Positions 36,430 to 45,597 of a stretch of DNA of 64,000 nt are shown piece by piece (within the stretch, counting starts at the first letter, position 1; each line of letters opens with the position of its first letter). The translations under genes were made by a program, and so were the position numbers. Under the pieces are notes generated by a model, which was not told where the DNA came from, searched no databases, and worked only from the letters and a program-made list of their open reading frames with translations. Source of the stretch: Skermanella rosea (GTDB taxonomy: Bacteria > Pseudomonadota > Alphaproteobacteria > Azospirillales > Azospirillaceae); the NCBI RefSeq assembly GCF_016806835.2, contig NZ_CP086111.1, positions 2,367,001-2,431,000 on the forward strand. The letters run 5' to 3'.

Positions 36430-37923
36430 CTAATCTATCAACAGATCTTTTTAGGTGCGGCAGGTTGACTCGGGTTTGTCGCTGTAGTTGCGTAGTTTGG
36501 CGGGGATGTGATTCTGTTCGTGACGTTCTCAGGCGGAGGGCGTCACGAATGGACATTCAGGTTGATATCGTCGGCCGTTTCAACGATGAACGGCTGAAAA
36601 AAGGGGGCGGCAACTGCTGCAAAGGATGGTCGAGCGCTCGACCGTCCGCATTCGGCGTTTGTCGAACGACCGGATCGAAGAGGCTCGCTTCGGGCGTTGG
36701 CTGAACAATGCCAAGGTAAGACTGGTGGAAATGGAATGCACGATCGGCGAGCAGATGCGGGCGCGCGTCGTCGGCCTGCATGTTCTGGCCATCCAGGACA
36801 CCAGCGAATTGAACTATCAGGCCCATGCCGGACGAACGCGGGGCCTGGGCACCGTGGGCAATGGCCGGGACGCCGGGCTGTTCGTCCATCCGGTGCTGGC
36901 GGTCGAGGCCGAAAGCGGAGCTTGTCTGGGACTTGTCGGAGCGCAGGTCTACGCCCGTCATGAAACCGCGGCCAAGCACCGTCGGGCTCTGCCGATCGAG
37001 AGCAAGGAATCGATGCGCTGGCTGGAGGGCGCGCAGACAGCCAAGCACTATCTCGATACGGCCCGGCACGTCACGGTCGTCGCCGACCGCGAAAGCGACA
37101 TCTACGAGGAATGGGAGCGGCTGCCGGAAACGGGTTTCGATCTTCTGACGCGGGCCTGCCGCGACAGGGCGCTGGCCGGAGGCGGCTACTTATACGCCTG
37201 GAGCGACGCGCTGGCGGTGGCGGAGCGCTTCACGCTGGACCTTCCCGAACGCCCCGGCAAGCGCTCGGCCCGCACGGCGACCCTGGAACTGCGCTACGGC
37301 GCGGTCGCGGTGAAACGGCCCAGGAACGGGACACACCCCGGCGCCGCACCGGCGCTCGCCCTTCGAATGGTCGATGTTCGCGAAGTGGACGCCCCCGCCG
37401 GAGAAGACCCGGTACATTGGCGGCTGCTGACGACACATCAGGTCGAGGACACCGCAAAAGCCTTGGAAATCGTGCTTTGGTACCGGCGGCGCTGGACCAT
37501 CGAGCAGCTTTTCCGTACTCTCAAGACGCAGGGGCTGGATATCGAGTCGAGCCAGGTCGAAAGCGCCGACGCCCTTCAGCGGCTGGCTTTCGTCGCCCTG
37601 GTCGCCGCCACGCACATCCTGCAACTGCTCGGCGTTCGCGACGGCGTCCTGGTTCGCCCGATCGACGACACTTTCTCCGCACAGCAGGTCAGCGTCCTGA
37701 TCGCCCTACAACCACGTCTGGAAGGCCGCACCGCCGCCCGCAAAAACCCACATCCGCCCGACACGCTGGCTTGGGCCGCATGGTTTATCGCCCGTTTGGG
37801 CGGCTGGGACGGCTATCCCAAATCCAAGCCGGCTGGACCCATCACTTTTGCCAGAGGCTACGCCCGTTTCGCAACAATGTGCGAGGGCGTAGCTCTCCGG
37901 CAAAAGATCTGTTGATAGACTAG
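36430..37923. mobile_element. IS4-family insertion sequence, 1494 bp, with 9-bp target duplication
   Basis: The ends at 36430-36451 and 37902-37923 are 22-base inverted repeats with one mismatch (core TCTATCAACAGATCTTTT). CCCCTTGGG lies directly outside both ends (36421-36429 and 37924-37932) as the target-site duplication. A 9-bp duplication and the transposase motifs match the IS4 family, IS50/Tn5-like branch. The element sits in one arm of a REP-like palindrome between the aldo/keto reductase and the terminase-like gene, so it disrupts no gene. Confidence 0.92.
36549..37915 (+). pseudogene. IS4-family transposase, reading frame broken near residue 18
   Basis: The DDE transposase has catalytic Asp in AIQDTSEL, Asp in VVADRESDIYEEW and the Y-x2-R-x3-E-x6-K signature YRRRWTIEQLFRTLK with catalytic Glu. 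The natural N-terminus starts at ATG 36549 (MDIQVDIVGRFNDERLKK), but a one-base shift at AAAAAAGGGGG (about 36597-36607) is needed to continue into RQLLQRMVERSTV and the long frame that is open from 36626. A -1 slip restores the expected KKRGRQLLQRM. It is either a recent inactivating indel or programmed frameshifting. The 429-residue downstream frame alone retains all catalytic residues. Confidence 0.85.
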
Positions 37924-38040
37924 CCCCTTGGGGGAGAGGGTCGGGGTGAGGGGGTCAGCGCCACCTCAGCGTGGCTTGAATGCAACGCGAATTCACGCTA
38001 ATGTTCATGAATTGTTCCCTTCCGGCCAAGGCGCCCAGCC

Positions 38041-38691
38041 ATGCTCGACCACCAGCCCCAGACACAAGCCGCCTCCGCCCAGCCCGTGATCGTGCTTTCT
38101 TCCCGCCAGGAAGCCTTCTGCCAAGCCATGGCCCGCAACGTCGGCGCGGCGGAGGCGGCGCGGCGGGCGGGCTATTCGCCCAAGGGCGCGAAGCAGCGCG
38201 GGGTGGTCCTGATGGGCCAGCCGGAAATCCAGGTCCGCGTGGCCCAACTCCGCGCCGACCGCCGCGCCGGCCATCAGGCCGACCTGGAGGAGGCGGCCGC
38301 CCTGGTCCGGACGATCATGGAAGAGGCGCTGGAGCGCAAGAGCCTCGGGCTGAGCCTGCGCGCCGTCGAGCTGTGGCTGAAGCTCCGCGGCGTGGTCCAG
38401 GACAAGCGCATACCGCACCACTTCCTCGGCGACAAGCCCCATCCCGACGCCGACCTGGAGAGCCTGGACTGCGACCCGGACGACGAACCCGTCGCGGCGA
38501 AGGTCCCCGCAGGTCCCGACTCGGCCGGCAAGCGGGGCAGGAGGCGAAATAGTGACCTTTCCGCCCTTCCGATAGTGACCTCGGCCGCTTCCGCCGGTCT
38601 TTTCGCCTCCACCGCGCTGTCTTCTCCGGCATCGGCCTTTCAGGCTGCCGTTCCGCTCCCCGCGATGCGCGGTGTTGGGGCCATGGCTTGA
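38041..38691 (+). CDS. Terminase small subunit-like DNA-binding protein (orphan)
   Basis: A 216-residue protein. Residues 20-75 match the HTH of phage terminase small subunits (LSSRQEAFCQAMARNVGAAE, then AARRAGYSPKGAKQRG). The central part is helical, and the last 60 residues are low-complexity Ala/Ser/Pro. No large terminase, portal or capsid gene is near, so it is not part of a visible prophage. It may be a remnant or a chromosomal regulator using this HTH. It lies 85 bp right of the IS-split repeat. AAGG is the only ribosome site. Confidence 0.65.
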   Translation: MLDHQPQTQAASAQPVIVLSSRQEAFCQAMARNVGAAEAARRAGYSPKGAKQRGVVLMGQPEIQVRVAQLRADRRAGHQADLEEAAALVRTIMEEALERKSLGLSLRAVELWLKLRGVVQDKRIPHHFLGDKPHPDADLESLDCDPDDEPVAAKVPAGPDSAGKRGRRRNSDLSALPIVTSAASAGLFASTALSSPASAFQAAVPLPAMRGVGAMA

Positions 38692-38739
38692 CGCATCGGT
38701 TCGGCTGCCCCGGGCGGACCGACCTGATCGGGCACAGCT

Positions 38740-39492
38740 CTAGATCCCGGCGGCCCGGATCCGGTAATGGTACCGGTAAGCCTCCCGGAAGCCCGCCGCC
38801 TCATAAAGGTTGAGCGCCCGTTCGTTGGACGCGACGACCTGGAGATAGGCGCGGTCGGCGTTCCGGGCGCCACCCCAGGCGAGAAGGGCTGCGACCATCC
38901 GGCGGGCGAGGCCGCGACGCCGGAACTCAGGCACCGTCACGATGTCGAAGAGGCCGACCATGCCGCGTTCGGCGACCGCCAGGCCGTATCCCGCTGCCCG
39001 CCCGCCATCGAAGACGGTGGCGAAGGCGGTCGGCAGCAGGATGGAGCCCAGCATCCGGTCATGGATGTCCCGCATCGACGTGTTGATCCCGTTCGCCGCG
39101 GCGAAACCCTCGCTCCAGGAGGGATCGGGAAATTCGGTGATCGCCACCTCCGGATCGGCAGGCATCCTGTCGCCCAGGGATGCCGTCATCACCAGGGTCT
39201 CGTCCATCCGCCGGTAGCCGACCCGGTGGAGGATATCGTCCGGCTCGTCGCCGGCCAGGGGCGACAGCCGGAAGATCACCGGCAGGCGCTGGCGGGGATA
39301 CAGGTCCTCGGCCAGACCCAGCGTGTCCCGGAACGGGCCGGCGGGCTGCAGCGCGTTGACGGAATTGGCCCGCTTGGTCAATCCTTGGGAAAATCGGAAC
39401 AGCCAGCCGTCGCACTGGACGGATGCGAGCGCCGGCCAGGCGTTGAAGGCGCGCTCCTCGATGTCGCGCACCGTAGCAATCCGGTCATCCAT
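38740..39492 (-). CDS. GNAT-family N-acetyltransferase
   Basis: A 250-residue acetyltransferase. The C-terminal GNAT core has FDIVTVPEFRRRGLARRMVA (acetyl-CoA loop) and ASNERALNLYEAAGFREAYRYHYR. The N-terminal 120 residues form a degenerate second domain (DGWLFRFSQGLTKRANSVNA) found in this two-domain subfamily. The substrate is unknown. The start is ATG at 39492, with a GGAGACGG site. Confidence 0.87.
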   Translation of the reverse strand: MDDRIATVRDIEERAFNAWPALASVQCDGWLFRFSQGLTKRANSVNALQPAGPFRDTLGLAEDLYPRQRLPVIFRLSPLAGDEPDDILHRVGYRRMDETLVMTASLGDRMPADPEVAITEFPDPSWSEGFAAANGINTSMRDIHDRMLGSILLPTAFATVFDGGRAAGYGLAVAERGMVGLFDIVTVPEFRRRGLARRMVAALLAWGGARNADRAYLQVVASNERALNLYEAAGFREAYRYHYRIRAAGI

Positions 39493-39617
39493 TCCCGTCT
39501 CCGTCCATCCGCCGTCCCTGGTGAGACTATCCTCGACATCCGGCCGGAGACAAAACGGTTCCGGCAAACGTTACTCCGTCAACCAGCACCCGACAGGATC
39601 GAGAGGTAGCAAGTCAC

Positions 39618-40469
39618 ATGTCCGATAGTTCAGCGCCGGAAGGCCGTCCGGCAACCGCTCCCCGGCTCCGGGGGCGCCATGCCCTGATCACCGGAGCATC
39701 CCGGGGCATCGGAAGCGCCGTCGCCGTCCGCTATGCCGAAGAGGGCGCCGTCGTGGCGATCAACTATGCCGGGTCGGAGGATGCGGCGAACGAGACGCTG
39801 CGGCAGGCACGCGATGCCTCCACCCGGGCGGGCTTCAGCGAGGCCGCTGGCCGCCACAGGACCATCCAGGCCGACGTCGGCGACGAGCGGGCTGCGCTGG
39901 CGATGGTGGACGACGTGCTGGCCGACTGGGGACGCCTCGACATCCTGGTGAACAATGCGGGCGTCCAGTCGGAGGCCGAGAGCCACGACTACACCATGGA
40001 AGAGTTCCACAGGATCCTGAACATCAACCTGACCGGTGCCCTGGTGTGCTCGCAGGCAGCCATCAGGCACTTCCTGTCCCGGCCGGGCGGCGGGATCATC
40101 GTGAACTGCTCCAGCGTCCACCAGATGATCCCGAAGCCGGGCTTCATCGCCTATTCGATCTCCAAGGGAGGACTGGGCAACATGACCCGGACCCTGGCGC
40201 TCGAATATGCCGACCGCGGCATCCGGGTCAACGCGGTGGCCCCGGGCGCCATCCTGACCGACATCAACAACGCCTGGCGCAACGACGAGGAGGCCCGCGA
40301 CAACGTCGAGTCCCACATTCCCATGGGCCGCGCCGGCACGCCGGAGGAAATGGCCTCGGTCTTCGCGTTCCTCGCCTCGGACGAGGCATCCTACATCACC
40401 GGCCAGACCATCTATGCCTGCGGCGGCCTGACGCTGTTCGGCGATTTCAAGCAGAACTGGGCTTCCTGA
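39618..40469 (+). CDS. SDR oxidoreductase, glucose 1-dehydrogenase-like
   Basis: A 283-residue short-chain dehydrogenase. The NAD(P) motif is TGASRGIGSAVA. NNAG and the catalytic Ser-Tyr-Lys appear in VNCSSVHQ and YSISKGG, and the end has SYITGQTIYACGGLTLF. It matches the glucose/ribitol dehydrogenase branch. An insertion around residues 65-85 is slightly longer than usual. It is convergent with the Hsp70-like gene, 12 bp away. Confidence 0.88.
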   Translation: MSDSSAPEGRPATAPRLRGRHALITGASRGIGSAVAVRYAEEGAVVAINYAGSEDAANETLRQARDASTRAGFSEAAGRHRTIQADVGDERAALAMVDDVLADWGRLDILVNNAGVQSEAESHDYTMEEFHRILNINLTGALVCSQAAIRHFLSRPGGGIIVNCSSVHQMIPKPGFIAYSISKGGLGNMTRTLALEYADRGIRVNAVAPGAILTDINNAWRNDEEARDNVESHIPMGRAGTPEEMASVFAFLASDEASYITGQTIYACGGLTLFGDFKQNWAS

Positions 40470-40481
40470 ACGGAAGCCCCC

Positions 40482-41786
40482 TCATCGGGCAAGGTTGCGG
40501 GCGGCAAGCGCGAGGCCGCTCGCGACCGATGTCAGCTCGCCGCCGGTCCTCAGCTTGTCCTCACCGAACCGGTCGGCGAACAACCTGCGGATCACCGGGA
40601 TGAACGACGATCCGCCGGTCAGGAACACCCGGTCCACCCCGGCCGCGCCGACGCCGGTGCGCGCCATCAGGTCGTCGACGCAGGCGGCGATGGCCTCGGT
40701 CTCCGGCCTCACCCAGTCCTCGAACTCGGCTCGGCGGATCGGCGTCTCGATGACGGTGCCGGGCAGGGCGAACCGGAACAGGGTCTGGGGCTCCGCCGAC
40801 AGCGCCACCTTGGCCTGCTCCACCGCGCGGTGGAGATGGAAGCCCAGGCCCTCCTCGATCACGGTGATCAGGGCGCGGACCCGCTCCGGCTCCTCCGCGG
40901 TGCGCAGGATGTCGGCCAGCATGCGCCGGGTCTGGCCGGTGTTCAGGAACGACAGCAGGTGCCAGCGGCGCATGTACTCGAAGGGCCAGACCGGCATAGG
41001 CAGCATCTGCCCGTCCATCGCCCGGTAGCGCGTTCCCCTGCCCAGATGCGGCGTCACGCAGTGCTCGACGATCCGGCTGTCGAAGCTGTCGCCGGCGATC
41101 CCGACGCCGCCCACGCCCAGGATGTCGCCGGCGCGGTCTTCCCCGGCCTCCGCCCGCGCACGGGCCTTCGGCCCTACCCGCAGCAGGCAGAAGTCGCTCG
41201 TGCCGCCGCCGAAATCGGCGATCAGCACCGTCTCGTCGCGGTCGAGGCCGCTCTCGTAATGATATGCCGCGGCGACCGGCTCCAGTTCGAACCGGATATC
41301 GGTCATGCCGGCCCGCCCGAAGGCGTCGCGCAGCCGGTCCAGCGCCAGGGCCTCGGCGTCCTCGCCCGCCTCGCCCACGAAATGCGCGGGACGCCCGACC
41401 ACGACGGCGGAGGGCAGCGGGCCGGCCGAGGCTTCGGCCTTCGCCTTCAGGTCCTTCAGGATCAGCGATACAAGCGGCTCGATGCCGAACTGCTTGCCCA
41501 GGATGCTGGTGCCGGTGAAGTCCTTCGCGGCCAGGTAGGACTTCACCGACTGGACGAACCGGCCCTCGCCGTCGCTGTCCAGATAGGCTTCGATGGCTTC
41601 GGGTCCCGCCCGGTGGACCAGCGTCGATCCCAGCCGATCCTCATGCTTCTCGAAGAACAGGACGGAGCGGAAGGTGTCGAAGGTCCGGCCGGCGGCCGCC
41701 AGCGGCACCAGCCGCGACGGGCCGGACGCCTCCGCCACGGCGACCGCGCTGTTGGTGGTGCCGAAATCGATGCCGACGTAGGTCAA
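40482..41786 (-). CDS. YegD-type Hsp70-family protein
   Basis: A 434-residue actin-like ATPase with DFGTTNSAVAVAEA, the second phosphate motif LIADFGGGTSDFCLLRVG and the adenosine motif VFLTGGSSFIPVIRRLF. The length, and absence of a substrate-binding domain, match E. coli YegD rather than DnaK. It is a putative chaperone or cell-wall-related ATPase. The start appears to be TTG at 41786 with a weak ribosome site. It is 46 bp downstream of purC on the same strand. Confidence 0.9.
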   Translation of the reverse strand: MTYVGIDFGTTNSAVAVAEASGPSRLVPLAAAGRTFDTFRSVLFFEKHEDRLGSTLVHRAGPEAIEAYLDSDGEGRFVQSVKSYLAAKDFTGTSILGKQFGIEPLVSLILKDLKAKAEASAGPLPSAVVVGRPAHFVGEAGEDAEALALDRLRDAFGRAGMTDIRFELEPVAAAYHYESGLDRDETVLIADFGGGTSDFCLLRVGPKARARAEAGEDRAGDILGVGGVGIAGDSFDSRIVEHCVTPHLGRGTRYRAMDGQMLPMPVWPFEYMRRWHLLSFLNTGQTRRMLADILRTAEEPERVRALITVIEEGLGFHLHRAVEQAKVALSAEPQTLFRFALPGTVIETPIRRAEFEDWVRPETEAIAACVDDLMARTGVGAAGVDRVFLTGGSSFIPVIRRLFADRFGEDKLRTGGELTSVASGLALAARNLAR

Positions 41787-41832
41787 CGGTCAAACCCTGC
41801 GGTGACGGGGAGGAAGCCCGCCGGCGGAGCGG

Positions 41833-42837
41833 TCAGAAATAGCGCGCGAGGTTGGCGCGGATCCGCTCCAGGACCGGCGTCGGGTCATCGGGAATGGGGA
41901 AATCCGTCCCGGTGATCCGCTGGAAGACGTCGGTATAGAGGGCGGCCGCCTGGAGCACAACCTCGTCCGGGATGTCCGGGATCGGGTCCTTGTACGGATC
42001 GCAGCGCGCGGTCACCCAGGTGCGGACGAAGTCCTTGTCGAAGCTCTCCGGCCGCTCGCCCGCCGCGACCCGCCGACCATAGCTTTCGCCGAACCAGTAG
42101 CGGCTGCTGTCGGGGGTGTGGATCTCGTCCGCCAGGATGATCCGGCCGTCGGCATCGAACCCGAACTCGTACTTCGTATCGACCAGGATCAGGCCCTGCC
42201 GCGCCGCGATCTCGCGCCCGCGGTCGAACAGCGCCAGCGCCAGCGCCGACACCTCGTCCCACTGCGCCCGGGTCAGCAGCCCGCGCCCCGTGATCTCCGC
42301 CGGGGTCAGCGGCTCGTCGTGGCCGGCGTCGAACGCCTTGGTGGTGGGGGTGATGATGGTGTCCGGCAGCTTCTGGTGCTCGGTCATGCCGTCCGGCAGG
42401 CGGACGCCGTACATCTCGCGTTGGCCCGTCTTGTACATCGACCAGATCGACGTGCTGGTGGTGCCGGTGAGGTAGTCGCGGACGACGATCTCGACGGGCA
42501 TGATGTCCAGCCGGCGGCACACGACGACATTCGGATCGGGATAGTCGATCACGTGGTTGGGGCACACGTCGGCGGTCCGCTCGAACCAGAAGCGGGCGAT
42601 CTGGGTCAGCGCCTCCCCCTTGAACGGCACGGCGGTCAGGATGCGGTCGAACGCGCTGAGCCGATCGGTGGCGATGATGATGCGCCGTCCGTCGGGCAGA
42701 TCGTAGTTGTCGCGGACCTTGCCCCGGTAATGGCCGGGCAGTTCGGGGATCGTCGCGTCGCGCAGCACGTTGCCGAGATGCGCTTGGGAAATCTTGTTGG
42801 TCACCACAGGGCCCCGGTCGGGAAATGAGGCGCGCAT
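41833..42837 (-). CDS. purC: Phosphoribosylaminoimidazole-succinocarboxamide synthase (SAICAR synthetase)
   Basis: A 334-residue purine-synthesis enzyme that joins CAIR and aspartate using ATP. It has [20 protein letters not shown], then RLSAFDRIL and [30 protein letters not shown] in outline. The long form resembles yeast Ade1-type enzymes rather than the 237-residue E. coli form. ATG at 42837 is assumed; the first 10 residues are not conserved and a later start is possible. Confidence 0.93.
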   Translation of the reverse strand: MRASFPDRGPVVTNKISQAHLGNVLRDATIPELPGHYRGKVRDNYDLPDGRRIIIATDRLSAFDRILTAVPFKGEALTQIARFWFERTADVCPNHVIDYPDPNVVVCRRLDIMPVEIVVRDYLTGTTSTSIWSMYKTGQREMYGVRLPDGMTEHQKLPDTIITPTTKAFDAGHDEPLTPAEITGRGLLTRAQWDEVSALALALFDRGREIAARQGLILVDTKYEFGFDADGRIILADEIHTPDSSRYWFGESYGRRVAAGERPESFDKDFVRTWVTARCDPYKDPIPDIPDEVVLQAAALYTDVFQRITGTDFPIPDDPTPVLERIRANLARYF

Positions 42838-42948
42838 GATAGCCCGGCGGGGTCGTTGCGCCTACCGCGCCGTTTGCAGCCCTGTTGCCCGTGGCATCAA
42901 AGGATCGGTTCCGCTAAACCAATCCCCCGAAACAGGGAGACCCGACTT

Positions 42949-43434
<486 letters not shown>

Positions 43435-43674
43435 ATGTTCAGGCGATACAAGGTCCACTTCTCGCAGCCGGCGCCGGCGCGATCGCGCGGGCGCCAGGAA
43501 CGCGACGTAAACGTGGAAATTCTTAAGGAGTTTCTGTCAGCCAATGGCCTCGTGGGGGAACTCGACAGGGTTCTCCCCTCTTCGGCCTTCGGTATCCTGG
43601 AAGTGAACTGCACGCCGCTGCTTGCCGAGCGGCTGAGCGACATGCCGGAGGTCGAGGTCGTCCTGGAAGCCTGA
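43435..43674 (+). CDS. Small protein of unknown function (79 residues)
   Basis: The frame starts at the base after the YchJ stop codon and ends 18 bp before sapC. It encodes MFRRYKVHFSQPAPARSRGR, then an acidic half with VNVEILKEFLSANGLVGELD. The C-terminal half looks like a small beta-alpha domain. I do not recognise a family. Tight spacing between two same-strand genes and sensible codon use support it; the ribosome site (GGAG 11 bases upstream) is distant. Confidence 0.55.
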   Translation: MFRRYKVHFSQPAPARSRGRQERDVNVEILKEFLSANGLVGELDRVLPSSAFGILEVNCTPLLAERLSDMPEVEVVLEA

Positions 43675-43691
43675 GAACAGGAGCACCACGC

Positions 43692-44468
43692 GTGACCGAC
43701 AGCATCGCCGTCCAAAACTCCGGCAGCCCCGAAACGGCAGCCGATTCGGCATCCACACTGCCTCTTTTCTACCGCAGGCCCGTTCCGCTCGACCGGAACC
43801 GCCACGGAGCGGCCCGCCTGCGCGCGCCGTCGGATCTCGGCTTCGCGGCCGAGGCCAACAGCTTGCCCGTGATGATCGAGGAGTTCGCCCTGTCGGCGCG
43901 CGATTACCCGATCCTGTTCACCGACGGCCCCGTCTGCATGCCGATCGTCCTGCTGGGGCTGCGCGATCGGCAGAACCTGTTCCTGCGCGAGCAGGACGGC
44001 CGGCCGGCGTGGCGGGCGGACACCTATGTGCCCGCCTATGTCAGGCGCTATCCGCTGGTGCTGATGGAAACCGCGAAGGCCGGCGAGTTCACCGTCTGCA
44101 TCGACGAGGCGGCGGAATTCCCGGACGGCCCGCTGGTTTTAGAGGCAGGCGGCGAGCTCTCGAAAGCGGGCCAGGAGGCCATGGAGTTCTGTCGGGCCTA
44201 CCAGAACCAGATCGCCGACACCCGGCAGTTCGCCGAGGCTCTCAAGAGCCATGACCTGCTGGACCGCTATTCGGCGGAAATCAAGCTGAACGGCGGGGAG
44301 GTGTTCAACCTGACCGGCTTCCTGGCGATCAACCCTGGGAAGTTCGACGCCCTGCCGGACGACGTGTACCTGGACTTCCGCCGGAAGGGCTGGATCGGTC
44401 TGATCCACCTCCAGATCGCGTCATCGCTCAACTGGCAGCGGTTGATGGCGCTGGCGTCGGGATACTGA
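43692..44468 (+). CDS. SapC-family protein
   Basis: A 258-residue protein of the SapC family: FYRRPVPLDRNRHGAARLR, then PVMIEEFALSARDYPILFT, and ending in GWIGLIHLQIASSLNWQRLM. Named after the Campylobacter S-layer locus, the family is common in Proteobacteria, usually without an S-layer, and the role is unclear. The start is GTG at 43692 with AGGAG eight bases upstream. It may be cotranscribed with the YchJ and 79-residue genes. A strong hairpin follows. Confidence 0.85.
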   Translation: MTDSIAVQNSGSPETAADSASTLPLFYRRPVPLDRNRHGAARLRAPSDLGFAAEANSLPVMIEEFALSARDYPILFTDGPVCMPIVLLGLRDRQNLFLREQDGRPAWRADTYVPAYVRRYPLVLMETAKAGEFTVCIDEAAEFPDGPLVLEAGGELSKAGQEAMEFCRAYQNQIADTRQFAEALKSHDLLDRYSAEIKLNGGEVFNLTGFLAINPGKFDALPDDVYLDFRRKGWIGLIHLQIASSLNWQRLMALASGY

Positions 44469-44474
44469 CGGTTC

Positions 44475-44513
44475 GGGGACCGGACGGCCGGCCGAGGCCG
44501 CCGTCCGGTCCCC
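44475..44513. terminator. Hairpin between convergent sapC and ferredoxin reductase genes
   Basis: GGGGACCGGACGG (44475-44487) pairs perfectly with CCGTCCGGTCCCC (44501-44513) over a 13-base loop that is itself GC-rich. It fills the gap between two convergent genes and probably ends both transcripts. There is no T-run. Confidence 0.75.
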
Positions 44514-44518
44514 ATGGG

Positions 44519-45292
44519 TCAGCGCTGGGCGAAAGCCTTCTCGATGACGAAGGTGCCCGGCTTGTTGTTGGCACCCATCTCGAACCCGAGCTCTTCCATG
44601 TACTGGGTCAGCTCGGAGGTCATGTGCGGGTTGCCGCAGATCATGACGCGGTCGCCGGCGGGGTCCAGCGGCGTCAGCCCGAGGTCCTGGTACACCTTGC
44701 CGGATCGCAGGAGGTCGGTGATCCGGCCTTCGTTGCGGAATGCCTCCCGCGTCACGGTCGGATAGTAGACCAGCCTCTCGGCGGCCAGCTCGCCGATATA
44801 TTCGTTCTCGCGAAGGATCTCCAACGCCTTCTCCCCGCACTCCAGCTCCGCCTTGTGGCGGACGGTGTGGGTGAGGACGATCCGGTCGAACCTGTCATAG
44901 ACGGTCGGGTCCTTAGCGATCGACAGGAAGGGCGCCAGGCCGGTGCCGGTGGACAGCAGCCACAGGGTCTTGCCCGGCAGCAGATTGTGCAGCAGCAGAG
45001 TTCCCGTGGCCTTCCGGTTAATCAGGATGGTGTCGCCCGGCTTGACGTGCTGCAGGCGGCTGGTCAGGGGGCCGTTGGGAACCTTGATCGACAGGAACTC
45101 CAACTGCTCCTCGTAGGGGGAGCTGACCACGCTGTAGGCGCGCAGCAACGGACGCCCGTCGACTTCGAGTCCCATCATGGCGAACTCGCCGCTGTCGAAG
45201 CGGAAGCCGGGATCGCGCGTGGTTTTCAGGCTGAACAGGCTGTCGGTCCAGTGGTGGACCTCAAGGACCGTCTCTCTCAGAATATTGGACAT
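44519..45292 (-). CDS. fpr: Ferredoxin/flavodoxin-NADP reductase
   Basis: A 257-residue FAD enzyme that transfers electrons between NADPH and ferredoxin or flavodoxin. The FAD motif is RAYSVVSSPYEEQLEFLSIK, the NADPH region has LLSTGTGLAPFLSI and VMICGNPHMTSEL, and the C-terminus is EKAFAQR. This matches bacterial subclass I Fpr proteins, used in oxidative-stress response and Fe-S biogenesis. It is a single gene. Confidence 0.94.
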   Translation of the reverse strand: MSNILRETVLEVHHWTDSLFSLKTTRDPGFRFDSGEFAMMGLEVDGRPLLRAYSVVSSPYEEQLEFLSIKVPNGPLTSRLQHVKPGDTILINRKATGTLLLHNLLPGKTLWLLSTGTGLAPFLSIAKDPTVYDRFDRIVLTHTVRHKAELECGEKALEILRENEYIGELAAERLVYYPTVTREAFRNEGRITDLLRSGKVYQDLGLTPLDPAGDRVMICGNPHMTSELTQYMEELGFEMGANNKPGTFVIEKAFAQR

Positions 45293-45597
45293 CGCGTCTT
45301 ATCTGGCTGTCACCGGGTTTGCCGTCATATATGTACAAACGCAGCGCACCGCACAACAATATTTTCCGCGGCAGGGCGCCGCAGATGGTCTCGGTATGAC
45401 ATGGCTGGTATGTAATTAGACCGCTGCAGGACCTCCCCGAGGGGAAGCGCACGTCCGTCAAGATAGGTTCCGCAGCCGGGGGCGCCACGCCCGACAACAG
45501 TCGTACGTCCAATGAACGCTGGCTTCGCGGCCCCGTCGGGTTGTTATGCAACGTCGTTCCGCTCAGGGTGAATTTGGAAGACAGCTGCGCGATCAAG
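45293..45597. other. 305-bp intergenic region between fpr and the CelD-type gene
   Basis: No gene is supported. An AT-richer patch (TCATATATGTAC near 45327) may hold the fpr promoter. An upstream TTG-started extension of the next gene into 45541 has no ribosome site. Confidence 0.35.

Larger units (their letters stand above)
36412..37956. repeat. REP-like repeat, second arm, split by the IS insertion
   Basis: Joining 36412-36429 to 37933-37956 restores GCCCCCTCGCCCCTTGGG followed by GGAGAGGGTCGGGGTGAG and GGGGTC, the complement of the arm at 36339-36380 with few differences. The IS element and its 9-bp target duplication interrupt it. Confidence 0.7.

Noticed and set aside
36055-36468. Possible protein-coding frame left of the IS element
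   Set aside because: It runs through the REP repeat and the IS end and has no recognisable domain or ribosome site.
38041-38691. Prophage remnant
   Set aside because: Only one phage-like domain is present; there are no integrase, capsid, portal or lysis genes and no attachment repeats.
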